64,000 nucleotides of DNA from Nocardioides sp. NBC_00368. Its GTDB lineage: Bacteria > Actinomycetota > Actinomycetes > Propionibacteriales > Nocardioidaceae. This document shows, piece after piece, positions 23,835 through 30,851 of this stretch (the stretch's first letter is position 1; each line of letters begins with the position of its first letter). A program made the position numbers and the translations under genes. Where the stretch lies: positions 5,105,001 to 5,169,000 of the forward strand of contig NZ_CP107970.1 of assembly GCF_036090055.1 (NCBI RefSeq), read 5' to 3'. The notes beneath the pieces are model-generated. The model searched no databases. It was not told the DNA's origin and was given only the letters and a program-made list of their open reading frames with translations.

Positions 23835-23863
23835 TATATATTCCAGTGCCTAGGGAATTTCAA
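23835..23863 (-). promoter_or_regulatory. Near-consensus promoter of hsp20 with embedded inverted repeat
   Basis: On the minus strand: TTGAAA, 17-base spacer, TATATA. The spacer region carries ATTCC, nine bases, GGAAT (23840-23858), a candidate operator for the divergent HspR-like protein. Confidence 0.75.
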
Positions 23864-23886
23864 GTCCACATGTCAGAATCGCTCCT

Positions 23887-24177
23887 GTGAAGGAGCGAAC
23901 CAGGGCCGTCTACGCCATCTCGGTGGCAGCCGAGATGGCCGAGATGCAGATCCAGAACCTCCGTGTCTACGAACGCAGAGGGCTGGTCGACCCCGCGCGC
24001 ACGGCCGGTGGCACCCGGCTCTACTCCGTCGCCGACATCGAGCGCCTCATCCGCATCCGCGACCTTCTCGCCGACGGTCTGAACCTCGCCGGGATCGCCC
24101 GCGTGCTCGCCCTGGAGGAGGACGTACGCCGTCTGAGAGCCGCCAACGAGAGACTTCGGCGCGCCTCGGGGGAATGA
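23887..24177 (+). CDS. MerR-family regulator, HspR-like
   Basis: 96 residues from a GTG at 23887. The MerR helix-turn-helix reads YAISVAAEMAEMQIQNLRVY then ERRGLVDP, with GGTRLYSVADIERL, close to HspR (where QTLRQYERRGL is common). The C-terminal helix (LALEEDVRRLRAANERLRR) is the dimer coiled coil. No effector-binding domain. Divergent from hsp20, which it probably represses. A CAGAAT hexamer seven bases before the start allows leaderless expression. Confidence 0.9.
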   Translation: MKERTRAVYAISVAAEMAEMQIQNLRVYERRGLVDPARTAGGTRLYSVADIERLIRIRDLLADGLNLAGIARVLALEEDVRRLRAANERLRRASGE

Positions 24178-24206
24178 GCGGGGCGGGTTACCGGTTGAAT
24201 GGTCAC

Positions 24207-24668
24207 ATGAGCACCGGAGCCTGGATCGCCGTCATCGCGATAGCCGTCGCGCTCGCCTTCGGCGTGTTCCGACTGCTCACCGACGGCCGCTTCCGAGGCA
24301 CGAAGGAGCTCCACGTGGCCCACGAGGATCATCCGCCCGAGCCGCACGCCTGGGATGCGGTCACCGACGCGCTGGGTGAGACCGAGCTCGGTGAACGGGC
24401 GACGCTCGTGCAGTTCTCCAGCGCCTTCTGCGCGCCCTGCCGGGCGACGCGGAGGATCCTGGGCGAGGTCGCCGAGATCGTCCCGGGCGTGGTGCACATC
24501 GAGATCGATGCCGAGCACCACCTCGACCTGGTCCGCCGCCTCGACATCCTGCGGACTCCTACGACGCTGGTGCTGGACGGCGCCGGCAACGAGGTGGCGC
24601 GGGCTTCCGGTGCCCCGCGCAAGGAGCAGGTCCTGAGCGCGATCCCGGCCTACGATCTCGAATCCTGA
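24207..24668 (+). CDS. thiX: Membrane-anchored thioredoxin-like protein, ThiX type
   Basis: 153 residues. One N-terminal membrane segment (AWIAVIAIAVALAFGVFRLL), then a thioredoxin fold with active site FCAPC (Cys75, Cys78) and cis-Pro region LRTPTTLVLDG. In mycobacteria the equivalent gene (Rv0816c) precedes the sulfurtransferase and DUF1416 genes, as it does here. The redox domain is presumably on the outer face if the first segment is an N-in anchor. Electron partner unknown. Confidence 0.9.
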   Translation: MSTGAWIAVIAIAVALAFGVFRLLTDGRFRGTKELHVAHEDHPPEPHAWDAVTDALGETELGERATLVQFSSAFCAPCRATRRILGEVAEIVPGVVHIEIDAEHHLDLVRRLDILRTPTTLVLDGAGNEVARASGAPRKEQVLSAIPAYDLES

Positions 24669-24720
24669 CACGCTCGTCCGTATTCCGAGACATTCGTTTC
24701 GTGCCCGTCGAGCATCGCGC

Positions 24721-24732
24721 TACTGTCATCGC
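24721..24732 (+). promoter_or_regulatory. Leaderless-type promoter of the Cys leader peptide
   Basis: TACTGT at 24721-24726, six bases, then ATG at 24733. Confidence 0.55.
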
Positions 24733-24813
24733 ATGTTCTCGACCATGCTGACCAAGCGCCGCGCAGTGGATCACTGCCGCGTGCGCTCGGCGCTGTGTCG
24801 TTCCTGCCGCTGA
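24733..24813 (+). CDS. Cys-containing leader peptide of the sulfurtransferase operon
   Basis: 26 codons, ATG to TGA, with Cys at positions 15, 22 and 25. The middle reads LTKRRAVDHCRVRSALCR, matching the pattern of actinobacterial leader peptides (R-R-x-V-D ... R-V-x-S-A-L-C-R) found before sulfur genes. In mycobacteria, short Cys-containing leader frames make expression of the downstream operon depend on charged Cys-tRNA. It ends 97 bases before the DUF4395 gene; a small hairpin (GTCAGG, CTCGT, CCTGAC at 24862-24878) lies between and could be part of the attenuator. It is too short for usual gene callers. Confidence 0.8.
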   Translation: MFSTMLTKRRAVDHCRVRSALCRSCR

Positions 24814-24910
24814 TTCCTTGAGATTTGTCGACGCAGTCGACACCGGGGATCGCTTTCGCCTGTCAGGCTCGTCCTGACGACCTCCCCTCCACTCTCGCAG
24901 GAGCACACCT

Positions 24911-25357
24911 ATGTCCGAGACCTCGAGCACGACGGCTACACAGACCGGAATCGACCCCCGTGGCCCGCAGTTCGCTGCGGCGCTGACCGTTGTCGTGATC
25001 CTCCTGGCTCTGCTGCTTCCGCAGCCGTGGGCTCTGGTGGTCACGGCCATCCAGACCGTGCTCTTCGCGATCGGGGCAGGTCTCGGCGTTCAGCGGACCC
25101 CTCATGCCTGGCTCTTCAAGAAGTTCGTACGTCCCCGCCTAGGTGCGCCGGACGAGCTCGAGGACCCGGCCCCGCCCCGGTTCGCCCAGGGGGTAGGCCT
25201 CGCCTTCCTCGTGGTCGCGCTCGTGGGCTACCTCCTCGGCGCCACGCTCGTGGCGCAGATCGCCCTCGGCCTCGCGCTGGTGGCGGCCGTGCTCAATGCC
25301 GTCTTCCGGTTCTGCCTCGGCTGCGAGATCTACCTGCTGATCAGGCGTTTCGCCTAG
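24911..25357 (+). CDS. DUF4395 membrane protein
   Basis: 148 residues with four membrane segments (for example FAAALTVVVILLALLLPQPW). The C-terminal motif FRFCLGCEIYLL, with CxxC-like CLGC at the membrane border, is the hallmark of DUF4395, whose genes associate with rhodanese-type sulfurtransferases. Preceded by GCAGGAGC. Presumably moves or protects a sulfur species at the membrane; this is inference from context. First structural gene after the Cys leader. Confidence 0.9.
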   Translation: MSETSSTTATQTGIDPRGPQFAAALTVVVILLALLLPQPWALVVTAIQTVLFAIGAGLGVQRTPHAWLFKKFVRPRLGAPDELEDPAPPRFAQGVGLAFLVVALVGYLLGATLVAQIALGLALVAAVLNAVFRFCLGCEIYLLIRRFA

Positions 25358-25394
25358 TCCCCTGAACGCAAGAAACACAACGAAAGGTACCTAG

Positions 25395-26243
25395 ATGACC
25401 CGCGAGAACTCCCTCGTCTCCGCCCAGTGGGTGGAGGAGCACCTCGATGACCCGAAGGTGGTGCTGATCGAGGTCGACGAAGACACCACCGCCTACGACA
25501 AGGGCCACATCAAGGGTGCCATCAAGCTCGACTGGACCACCGACCTGCAGGACCAGGTCCGTCGCGACTTCGTCAACAAGGACCAGTTCTCCGCTCTGCT
25601 CTCCGAGCGTGGCGTCGCCAACGACGACACCGTGGTGCTCTACGGCGGCAACAACAACTGGTTCGCCGCGTACGCCTTCTGGTACTTCAAGCTCTACGGC
25701 CACCAGGACGTCAAGCTGCTCGACGGCGGCCGCAAGAAGTGGGAGCTGGACTCCCGCGAGCTGACCGACGAGGCCGTCACCCGCGAGGCGACCACCTACA
25801 CCGCGCAGGAGCAGGACCACTCGATCCGCGCCTTCCGTGACGAGGTCGTCGAGGCCATCGGCACCCAGAACCTGGTCGACGTGCGGTCGCCCGACGAGTT
25901 CGCGGGCCGCCTCCTCGCCCCGGCTCACCTCCCGCAGGAGCAGGCCCAGCGCGCCGGTCACATCCCGACCGCGGCCAACGTCCCGTGGTCCAAGGCGGCC
26001 AACGACGACGGCACCTTCCGCTCCGACGAGGAGCTCAAGGAGATCTACACCGAGGCCGGCGTCGACTGGAGCAAGGACACCATCGCCTACTGCCGCATCG
26101 GCGAGCGCTCCTCGCACACCTGGTTCGTGCTCAAGGAGCTCCTCGGCCAGGAGAACGTGAAGAACTACGACGGCTCGTGGACCGAGTACGGCTCCCTCGT
26201 CGGCGTTCCGGTCGTCACCGGCGACGAGCCCGGGGAGGCCTGA
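25395..26243 (+). CDS. Thiosulfate sulfurtransferase, two-domain rhodanese
   Basis: 282 residues with an inactive N-terminal rhodanese domain (DKGHIKGAIKLDW ... LYGGNNNWFAAYAFW) and an active C-terminal one with Cys233 in AYCRIGERSSHTW, the six-residue loop expected for thiosulfate-type enzymes. It transfers sulfane sulfur from thiosulfate to an acceptor such as thioredoxin, likely the adjacent ThiX-like protein. Corresponds to CysA2/CysA3 of Mycobacterium tuberculosis. Preceded by GAAAGG and separated from the DUF4395 gene by 37 bases. Confidence 0.95.
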   Translation: MTRENSLVSAQWVEEHLDDPKVVLIEVDEDTTAYDKGHIKGAIKLDWTTDLQDQVRRDFVNKDQFSALLSERGVANDDTVVLYGGNNNWFAAYAFWYFKLYGHQDVKLLDGGRKKWELDSRELTDEAVTREATTYTAQEQDHSIRAFRDEVVEAIGTQNLVDVRSPDEFAGRLLAPAHLPQEQAQRAGHIPTAANVPWSKAANDDGTFRSDEELKEIYTEAGVDWSKDTIAYCRIGERSSHTWFVLKELLGQENVKNYDGSWTEYGSLVGVPVVTGDEPGEA

Positions 26244-26245
26244 GC

Positions 26246-26545
26246 ATGTGCGGAGCAACTGAGGGCGGGCTCTCGCTCGCCGGCGTCGACGTCGCCAAGG
26301 AAGCAGTCATCCAGGGTCAGGTGACCCGTGAGGGGCAGCCGGTCCAGGGCGCCTACGTGCGGCTCCTCGACCGCACCGGCGAGTTCACCGCCGAGGTGCC
26401 CACCTCGGCCACCGGCCACTTCCGGTTCTTCGCCGGGGACGGCGAGTGGACCCTGCGTACGCTCGCGCCGAAGGCCGAGCCCGTGGACAAGAAGGTCCAC
26501 GCCGCGATCGGCAACGTCGCCGAGGTGACGATCCCGATCGGCTGA
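26246..26545 (+). CDS. sseC: DUF1416 protein, SseC-like
   Basis: 99 residues from the ATG at 26246, three bases after the sulfurtransferase stop. It begins MCGATEGGLSL and contains a carboxypeptidase-regulatory-like beta sandwich (IQGQVTREGQPVQGAYVRLL ... EVTIPIG). Named SseC in mycobacteria and always coupled to the sulfurtransferase gene; its role in sulfur transfer is not established. The Cys at position 2 is conserved. A hairpin terminator follows. Confidence 0.93.
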   Translation: MCGATEGGLSLAGVDVAKEAVIQGQVTREGQPVQGAYVRLLDRTGEFTAEVPTSATGHFRFFAGDGEWTLRTLAPKAEPVDKKVHAAIGNVAEVTIPIG

Positions 26546-26554
26546 CGATCTCTG

Positions 26555-26599
26555 ACGTGGGAGCCCCGATGTCACTGGCTGACACCGGGGCTCCCATGT
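26555..26599 (+). terminator. Terminator of the sulfurtransferase operon
   Basis: ACGTGGGAGCCCCG and CGGGGCTCCCATGT with an inner TGTCA/TGACA pairing form a stem of about 20 bp. Confidence 0.8.
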
Positions 26600-26650
26600 C
26601 GTTTTGCCGTCCTGTGATGGAGATATTGCGGCGAATCATGTGAATGGCGC

Positions 26651-26662
26651 TAGATTGTCCGG
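26651..26662 (+). promoter_or_regulatory. Leaderless-type promoter of the BKACE gene
   Basis: TAGATT at 26651-26656, six bases, then GTG at 26663. Confidence 0.5.
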
Positions 26663-27487
26663 GTGACTGGACTGCTTGTGACCGTGGCGCCGACCGGGGC
26701 GGAGACCGCGAAGGAAGACTGCCCGCAGCTGCCGACGACGCTGGAGGAGCTGGTGGCGACGGCCGTCGAGTGCGAGGAGGCCGGGGCGCGGATGATCCAC
26801 GTCCACATCCGCGACGACGACCATGCGCCGACGCTCGACCTCGGGCGGCTCACCGAGACGGTCGACGCACTCCACGAGAAGACCGAGCTGATCGTGCAGC
26901 TCTCCACCGGCGGCTCGGTCCACGACCCGCTCGACAAGCGGCTGAAGGTGCTCGACGCCGGGCCTGACTCGTGCTCGCTGACGATGGGCACCACCAACTT
27001 CGGGGACGACGTCTTCTCCAACCCGTGGCCGTTCATCACCGAGCTCTACCAGCTCACCCAGGAGCGCGGCGTGGTGCCGGAGTTCGAGCTCTTCGACCTC
27101 GGGCACGTCGCCGCGCTGCAGCGGCTGCTGGGGAAGTACGGACTGCCGGCCGGCGGCAAGGTCCACGTCGACTTCGTCATGGGCGTGCCCGGCGGCATGC
27201 CCGGCACCTCCGCGGCGCTCGTCGCGGCCGTCGCCGCCCTGCCGGCCGAGGTGACCTCGTGGTCGGCGACCGGCATCGGCCGCTCGACCCTCCCGGTCAT
27301 GCTCACCTCGCTGGCCATGGGCGGGCACCTGCGGGTCGGGATGGAGGACGTCCTCACGCTGGCCAAGGGTGTCCCGGTCGACGCCAACCGCCAGCTCGTC
27401 GAGCGTGCCGTCGAGGCTGCCGCGGTCGCCCAGCGGACGCCGATGAGCACCGACGAGGCCTGGGCTCTCCTCGGTCTGAAGCGCTAA
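26663..27487 (+). CDS. BKACE-family beta-keto acid cleavage enzyme
   Basis: 274 residues from the GTG at 26663. The zinc/substrate motif HVHIRDDD (about residues 47-54), QLSTGGS and the C-terminal GMEDVLTLAKGVPVDANRQL are typical of the Kce/BKACE (DUF849) family, which condenses a beta-keto acid with acetyl-CoA to give acetoacetate and a CoA ester. 3-Keto-5-aminohexanoate cleavage in lysine fermentation is the founding activity, but the substrate here is unknown and no lysine-degradation genes are near. Ends at a repeat cluster facing the convergent TetR gene. Confidence 0.9.
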   Translation: MTGLLVTVAPTGAETAKEDCPQLPTTLEELVATAVECEEAGARMIHVHIRDDDHAPTLDLGRLTETVDALHEKTELIVQLSTGGSVHDPLDKRLKVLDAGPDSCSLTMGTTNFGDDVFSNPWPFITELYQLTQERGVVPEFELFDLGHVAALQRLLGKYGLPAGGKVHVDFVMGVPGGMPGTSAALVAAVAALPAEVTSWSATGIGRSTLPVMLTSLAMGGHLRVGMEDVLTLAKGVPVDANRQLVERAVEAAAVAQRTPMSTDEAWALLGLKR

Positions 27488-27490
27488 CCG

Positions 27491-27696
27491 TCCCGCCGAG
27501 TCGGCGCGTCTGTCCCGTTTCAAGCCGCCGAGTCGGCGCGTTTGTCTCGTTTCGGGTTCTCGAGTCGGCGCGTCTGTTCCGGTCTCCGCTGCGAACGAGT
27601 TCGGGGCTGGGACATTTGCGCCGACTCGATGGACTCTTGCGGGACATGCACGCCGACTCGGCGGGAGTTTGTGGGGCAGACGCGCCGACTCGGGTG
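27491..27696. repeat. GAGTCGGCGCG-type repeat cluster, locus 2
   Basis: Six copies: three forward (cores near 27496, 27528, 27563; e.g. GCCGAGTCGGCGCGTCTGTC) and three inverse (near 27618, 27651, 27681; e.g. GACGCGCCGACTCG). The 3+3 mirror arrangement can fold into a large stem. It fills the gap between convergent BKACE and TetR genes. Confidence 0.85.
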
Positions 27697-28275
27697 CTAG
27701 GGGCGGGGCAGTTGCGCCGGGTCGGCGGTGAGGTAGCGGTCGATCGTCGGGGCGACCCACTCGACGATCTCCTCGGCGTCCATCTCGACGATGGGTGGAA
27801 GATCGAGTACGTAGCGGCCCAGTGCGATGCCGAGGAGCTGGGTGGCCACGAGGGCTGCCCGGCGCGCCGCCTGGGCGGGGTCGGGGCACAGCGGTGCGAC
27901 GGCGGCGGCGACCTGGGTGGCGAAGATGCCCCGCATCTGCTCCGCTGCCTGGGGGTCGGAGGCGGCCCGGCGGAGAAGGGCCATCAGGGTGCCCTCAGAG
28001 TCCCAGGTGCGTACGAAGTGGGCGGTCATCACGCGGCCCGCGTCGCCCTCGGGGACCGTGGTGAGGTCGGGTAGCGCCAGGTCGATCGAGGCGGCGGCGG
28101 TGAAGAGCTCCTCCTTGCTGCCGAAGTAGCGCATCACCATCGACGGGTCGATCTGTGCCTCGGACGCGATCGCCCGGATGGTGGTGCGGTCATATCCCCG
28201 CCTCGCGAAGTGCTCTCGTGCGACGGCGAGGATGCGTTCGCGGGTCTCGGCTCCGGATCGGCGCGTATCGGTCAT
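27697..28275 (-). CDS. TetR-family regulator of the adjacent monooxygenase
   Basis: 192 residues from the ATG at 28275, which has TACACT seven bases upstream. HTH: RRGYDRTTIRAIASEAQIDPSMVMRYF (core TIRAIASEAQIDPSMVMRYF). The C-terminal domain resembles the TetR_C_17/AefR group and carries the ligand pocket. Divergent from an FAD monooxygenase; three related palindromes in the 110-base intergenic region make it a near-certain autoregulator and repressor of that gene. The ligand is likely an aromatic substrate or antibiotic-like molecule, by inference. Confidence 0.9.
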   Translation of the reverse strand: MTDTRRSGAETRERILAVAREHFARRGYDRTTIRAIASEAQIDPSMVMRYFGSKEELFTAAASIDLALPDLTTVPEGDAGRVMTAHFVRTWDSEGTLMALLRRAASDPQAAEQMRGIFATQVAAAVAPLCPDPAQAARRAALVATQLLGIALGRYVLDLPPIVEMDAEEIVEWVAPTIDRYLTADPAQLPRP

Positions 28276-28290
28276 GCCAACAAGTGTAGG

Positions 28291-28361
28291 CCAACACCTG
28301 TTGACGTCAATCCGATGGCGCGCTAGCTTGGTCAACACCGGTTGGCCAACACGTGTTGACC
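28291..28361. promoter_or_regulatory. Array of TetR operators
   Basis: Three related palindromes: CCAACACCTGTTGAC (28291-28305), GGTCAACACCGGTTGGCC (28330-28347) and GGCCAACACGTGTTGACC (28344-28361), the last two overlapping. The monooxygenase -10 candidate TAGCTT (28324-28329) is beside the second. Confidence 0.8.
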
Positions 28362-28385
28362 AACAACGAGACCAAGGAGCGCATC

Positions 28386-29537
28386 ATGTCCACCATCACC
28401 ACTGACGTCCTCGTCGCCGGCGCCGGCCCCACCGGGCTGGCGGTGGCGGCCAAGCTGGCCGCCGCTGGCATCGACGTCACCGTCATCGACAACCAGGCCT
28501 CCGGCGACAACACCTCCCGGGCCGCGGTCGTCCACGCCCGCACGCTGGAGGTGCTCGCCGAGCTCGGCGTCTCCGCGCGCCTGGTCGAGGAGGGGATCGA
28601 GGCGTCGCGCTTCACCATCCGCGACCGCGACAAGGTCCTGGTCCCGATCCGCTTCGACGACCTGCCCAGCGACTTCCCCTACGCCCTCATGGTCTCCCAG
28701 GCCGTCACCGAGCGCATCCTCCTGGAGCGCCTCACCGAGCTCGGTGGCCACGTACGCCGGCCGCTCACCCTCGTCGATCTCGTCCAGGACGACACCGGCG
28801 TCACCGCCACCACCGAGGACGGCACCGAGATCCGCGCCCGCTACCTCGTCGGTGCCGACGGGATGCACTCGACCGTGCGCGACAGGGCCGGGATCGGGTT
28901 CCCGGGAGGCAAGTACGCCGAGTCGTTCAGCCTCGCCGACGTCCGCGTCGAGGGCGACCTGCCGCACGACGAGGTGATCCTCTACTTCTCGCCCGAGGGC
29001 ACCCTGGTCTCAGCGCCGCTGCCCGACGGCTCGTTCCGGTTCGTGGCGCCGGTCCCCGAGGCTCCGGAGGAGCCCGACGTCGACTACGTCCAGGGTCTTC
29101 TCGACCGTCGCGGTGGCGTCATCAGCCCGGTCAAGGTCACCGAGGTGGTGTGGGGATCCCGGTTCCGGGTCCACCACCGCGTCGCCGACGCCTACCGTGC
29201 CGGACGGGTGCTGATCGCCGGAGACGCCGCCCATGTGCACAGCCCCGCCGGCGGCCAGGGCATGAACACCGGCCTCCAGGACGCGGTCGTGCTCGGCGAC
29301 GCCCTCGTCGCCACAATCACCGATGGCGACGACGCCGCGCTCGACGACTACGCCAACCGTCGTCGGCCGGTCGCCGAGGAGGTCATCGAGCTCTCCGACC
29401 GGCTGACCCGGTTCGGCATCGCGCAGGGCGTCCGGCGGAGCGTACGCAACCTGGTGCTGTCCACGCTCGCGAAGCTCCCGCGCTTCCGCCGGATGCTCGC
29501 CTGGCGCCTGTCCGGGCTGGTCTACCGGGACCGCTGA
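28386..29537 (+). CDS. FAD-dependent aromatic-ring monooxygenase
   Basis: 383 residues from the ATG at 28386, with AAGGAGC upstream. Flavin motifs in order: GAGPTGL (residues 11-17), the DG motif YLVGADGMHSTVR at about 160, and the GD motif RVLIAGDAAHVHSPAGGQGM at about 280. This is the class A (PHBH-fold) architecture using NAD(P)H and O2 to hydroxylate aromatics; related enzymes modify rifamycin or tetracycline, but the substrate cannot be told here. It is about 150 residues shorter than PheA/MhpA types because the C-terminal thioredoxin-like domain is absent. Controlled by the divergent TetR. Confidence 0.9.
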   Translation: MSTITTDVLVAGAGPTGLAVAAKLAAAGIDVTVIDNQASGDNTSRAAVVHARTLEVLAELGVSARLVEEGIEASRFTIRDRDKVLVPIRFDDLPSDFPYALMVSQAVTERILLERLTELGGHVRRPLTLVDLVQDDTGVTATTEDGTEIRARYLVGADGMHSTVRDRAGIGFPGGKYAESFSLADVRVEGDLPHDEVILYFSPEGTLVSAPLPDGSFRFVAPVPEAPEEPDVDYVQGLLDRRGGVISPVKVTEVVWGSRFRVHHRVADAYRAGRVLIAGDAAHVHSPAGGQGMNTGLQDAVVLGDALVATITDGDDAALDDYANRRRPVAEEVIELSDRLTRFGIAQGVRRSVRNLVLSTLAKLPRFRRMLAWRLSGLVYRDR

Positions 29538-29546
29538 GCCAGCAGC

Positions 29547-30740
29547 TCAGGCGAGGTCGAGATAGCCCGCCTCGCGCAGGCCGGCGATGACGTCCTCCAG
29601 CGCCTCGTCGATCGAGCGTCCGGTCGTGTCGACACGGACGTCGGCGTCGGCCGGCTCCTCGTAGGGTGATGAGATCCCGGTGAACTCCGGGATCTCGCCG
29701 CGTCGGGCCTTGGCGTAGAGGCCCTTGCGGTCGCGCCGCTCGCACTCCTCCAGCGGCGTGGCCACGTGCACCAGGAAGAAGGCGCCGCCGGCATCGGCGA
29801 CGAACCCGCGGACGTCCTGGCGGGTCGAGTCGAAGGGTGCGATGGGCGAGCAGACGGCGAGTCCGCCGTGGCGGGAGATCTCGGCGGCCACCCAGCCGAT
29901 CCGGCGGATGTTGGTCTCCCGGTCCTCCTTGGAGAAGGTCAGCCCGGCGGAGAGGTTGCGGCGCACGACGTCGCCGTCGAGGGAGGTGACCGTGCGCGCT
30001 CCCTGCTCGAGGATCCGATCCATCAGCGCGCGGGCAAGGGTGGACTTCCCGGAGCCCGACAGGCCGGTGAAGAAGATGACCAGGCCCTGGTCCTCGGGGG
30101 CGGGCTGGTCGGCGTCGATGACCGCGGCGATGTCGTCGGGGTAGTCGTCCGACGCCGGAGAGGCCAGCGCGTGCACCGCCTCCCCACCCGCGTACGCCTC
30201 CACGACCGCCACGCCGAGCGCATGATCGGCCTCGGGGTCGTCGTGAGCTGCCAAGGGCACCGCGACGACGGCCGCGTCGGGCAGGGTCTCAGCGGCCAGC
30301 AACGAGGCGCGCAGCAGTGCGACCGGCGAGAGCGCCGGGGTGCCGTGGCCGACCAGGGCGAGCAACAGCACCGGCCCGAGGTCCGCGATCTCGGCGACCT
30401 CGGCGGTGGTCAGTGCATCGGTGACCGGGACGACCGTCCTCCCGGCGTACGCCTTCCGGGTCTGCTCCGGGGTGAGGTAGAGCCTCCGGAACGGACCGTA
30501 GGCGGGGGAGGAGAGGCCGGTGACCTCGCCGGCGGGCCAGGTGACACGTGCCAGCGGGAGACCCTCGGGGTCGACGATCTCCACCGAGCCGTCCTCGGCC
30601 GCGGCCGAGGCGACCGACGACGGAAGATCGAGGGTCAGCGGGGAGCCCGGGGCGTTCAGCGGGCCCGGGAGGACGCCGGAGACGATCAGCTCGATGTCGT
30701 CGAGCTCGCGCGGGGACGGGGAGAACTGCGGCACTGGCAC
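29547..30740 (-). CDS. cysC: APS kinase with N-terminal ATP-sulfurylase-like region
   Basis: 397 residues from the GTG at 30740. The C-terminal half (about residue 225 on) is APS kinase: P-loop FFTGLSGSGKSTLARAL, SLDGDVVRRNLSAGLTFS, and EIPEFTGISSPYEEP. It phosphorylates adenylyl sulfate to PAPS. The N-terminal 220 residues look like a sulfurylase PUA-like plus partial catalytic domain (GPFRRLYLTPEQTRKAY, VGHGTPALSPVALLRASLLA) but the H-x-G-H-type nucleotide motif of true ATP sulfurylase is not found, so it is probably non-catalytic. It follows cysN, separated by a GAGTCGGCGCG repeat, and has its own TAAGGT box six bases before the start. Confidence 0.88.
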   Translation of the reverse strand: MPVPQFSPSPRELDDIELIVSGVLPGPLNAPGSPLTLDLPSSVASAAAEDGSVEIVDPEGLPLARVTWPAGEVTGLSSPAYGPFRRLYLTPEQTRKAYAGRTVVPVTDALTTAEVAEIADLGPVLLLALVGHGTPALSPVALLRASLLAAETLPDAAVVAVPLAAHDDPEADHALGVAVVEAYAGGEAVHALASPASDDYPDDIAAVIDADQPAPEDQGLVIFFTGLSGSGKSTLARALMDRILEQGARTVTSLDGDVVRRNLSAGLTFSKEDRETNIRRIGWVAAEISRHGGLAVCSPIAPFDSTRQDVRGFVADAGGAFFLVHVATPLEECERRDRKGLYAKARRGEIPEFTGISSPYEEPADADVRVDTTGRSIDEALEDVIAGLREAGYLDLA

Positions 30741-30752
30741 GGGGCAACCTTA
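30741..30752 (-). promoter_or_regulatory. Leaderless-type promoter of cysC
   Basis: Minus strand: TAAGGT (30752-30747), six bases TGCCCC, then GTG at 30740. Confidence 0.45.
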
Positions 30753-30761
30753 TGGGGCTCA

Positions 30762-30840
30762 CCACGAGTCGGCGCGTTCGCACCTTGCTTTCTCGCTTCG
30801 CTCGAAAGACGGCGATGCAAACGCGCCGACTCGTGTCTCG
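30762..30840. repeat. GAGTCGGCGCG-type repeat pair, locus 3
   Basis: ACGAGTCGGCGCGTTCGCA near 30764 and TGCAAACGCGCCGACTCGT near 30817 are inverse copies, 18 of 19 bases complementary, around a TTTCTCGCTTCGCTCGAAAG hairpin. It separates cysN from cysC on the same strand, unlike the other loci, which lie between convergent genes. Confidence 0.85.
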
Positions 30841-30851
30841 CTGAACGCTCG

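Noticed and set aside
27491..27696. CRISPR-like array
   Set aside because: The units are inverted as well as direct, spacers are short and similar to each other, and no cas genes are present.
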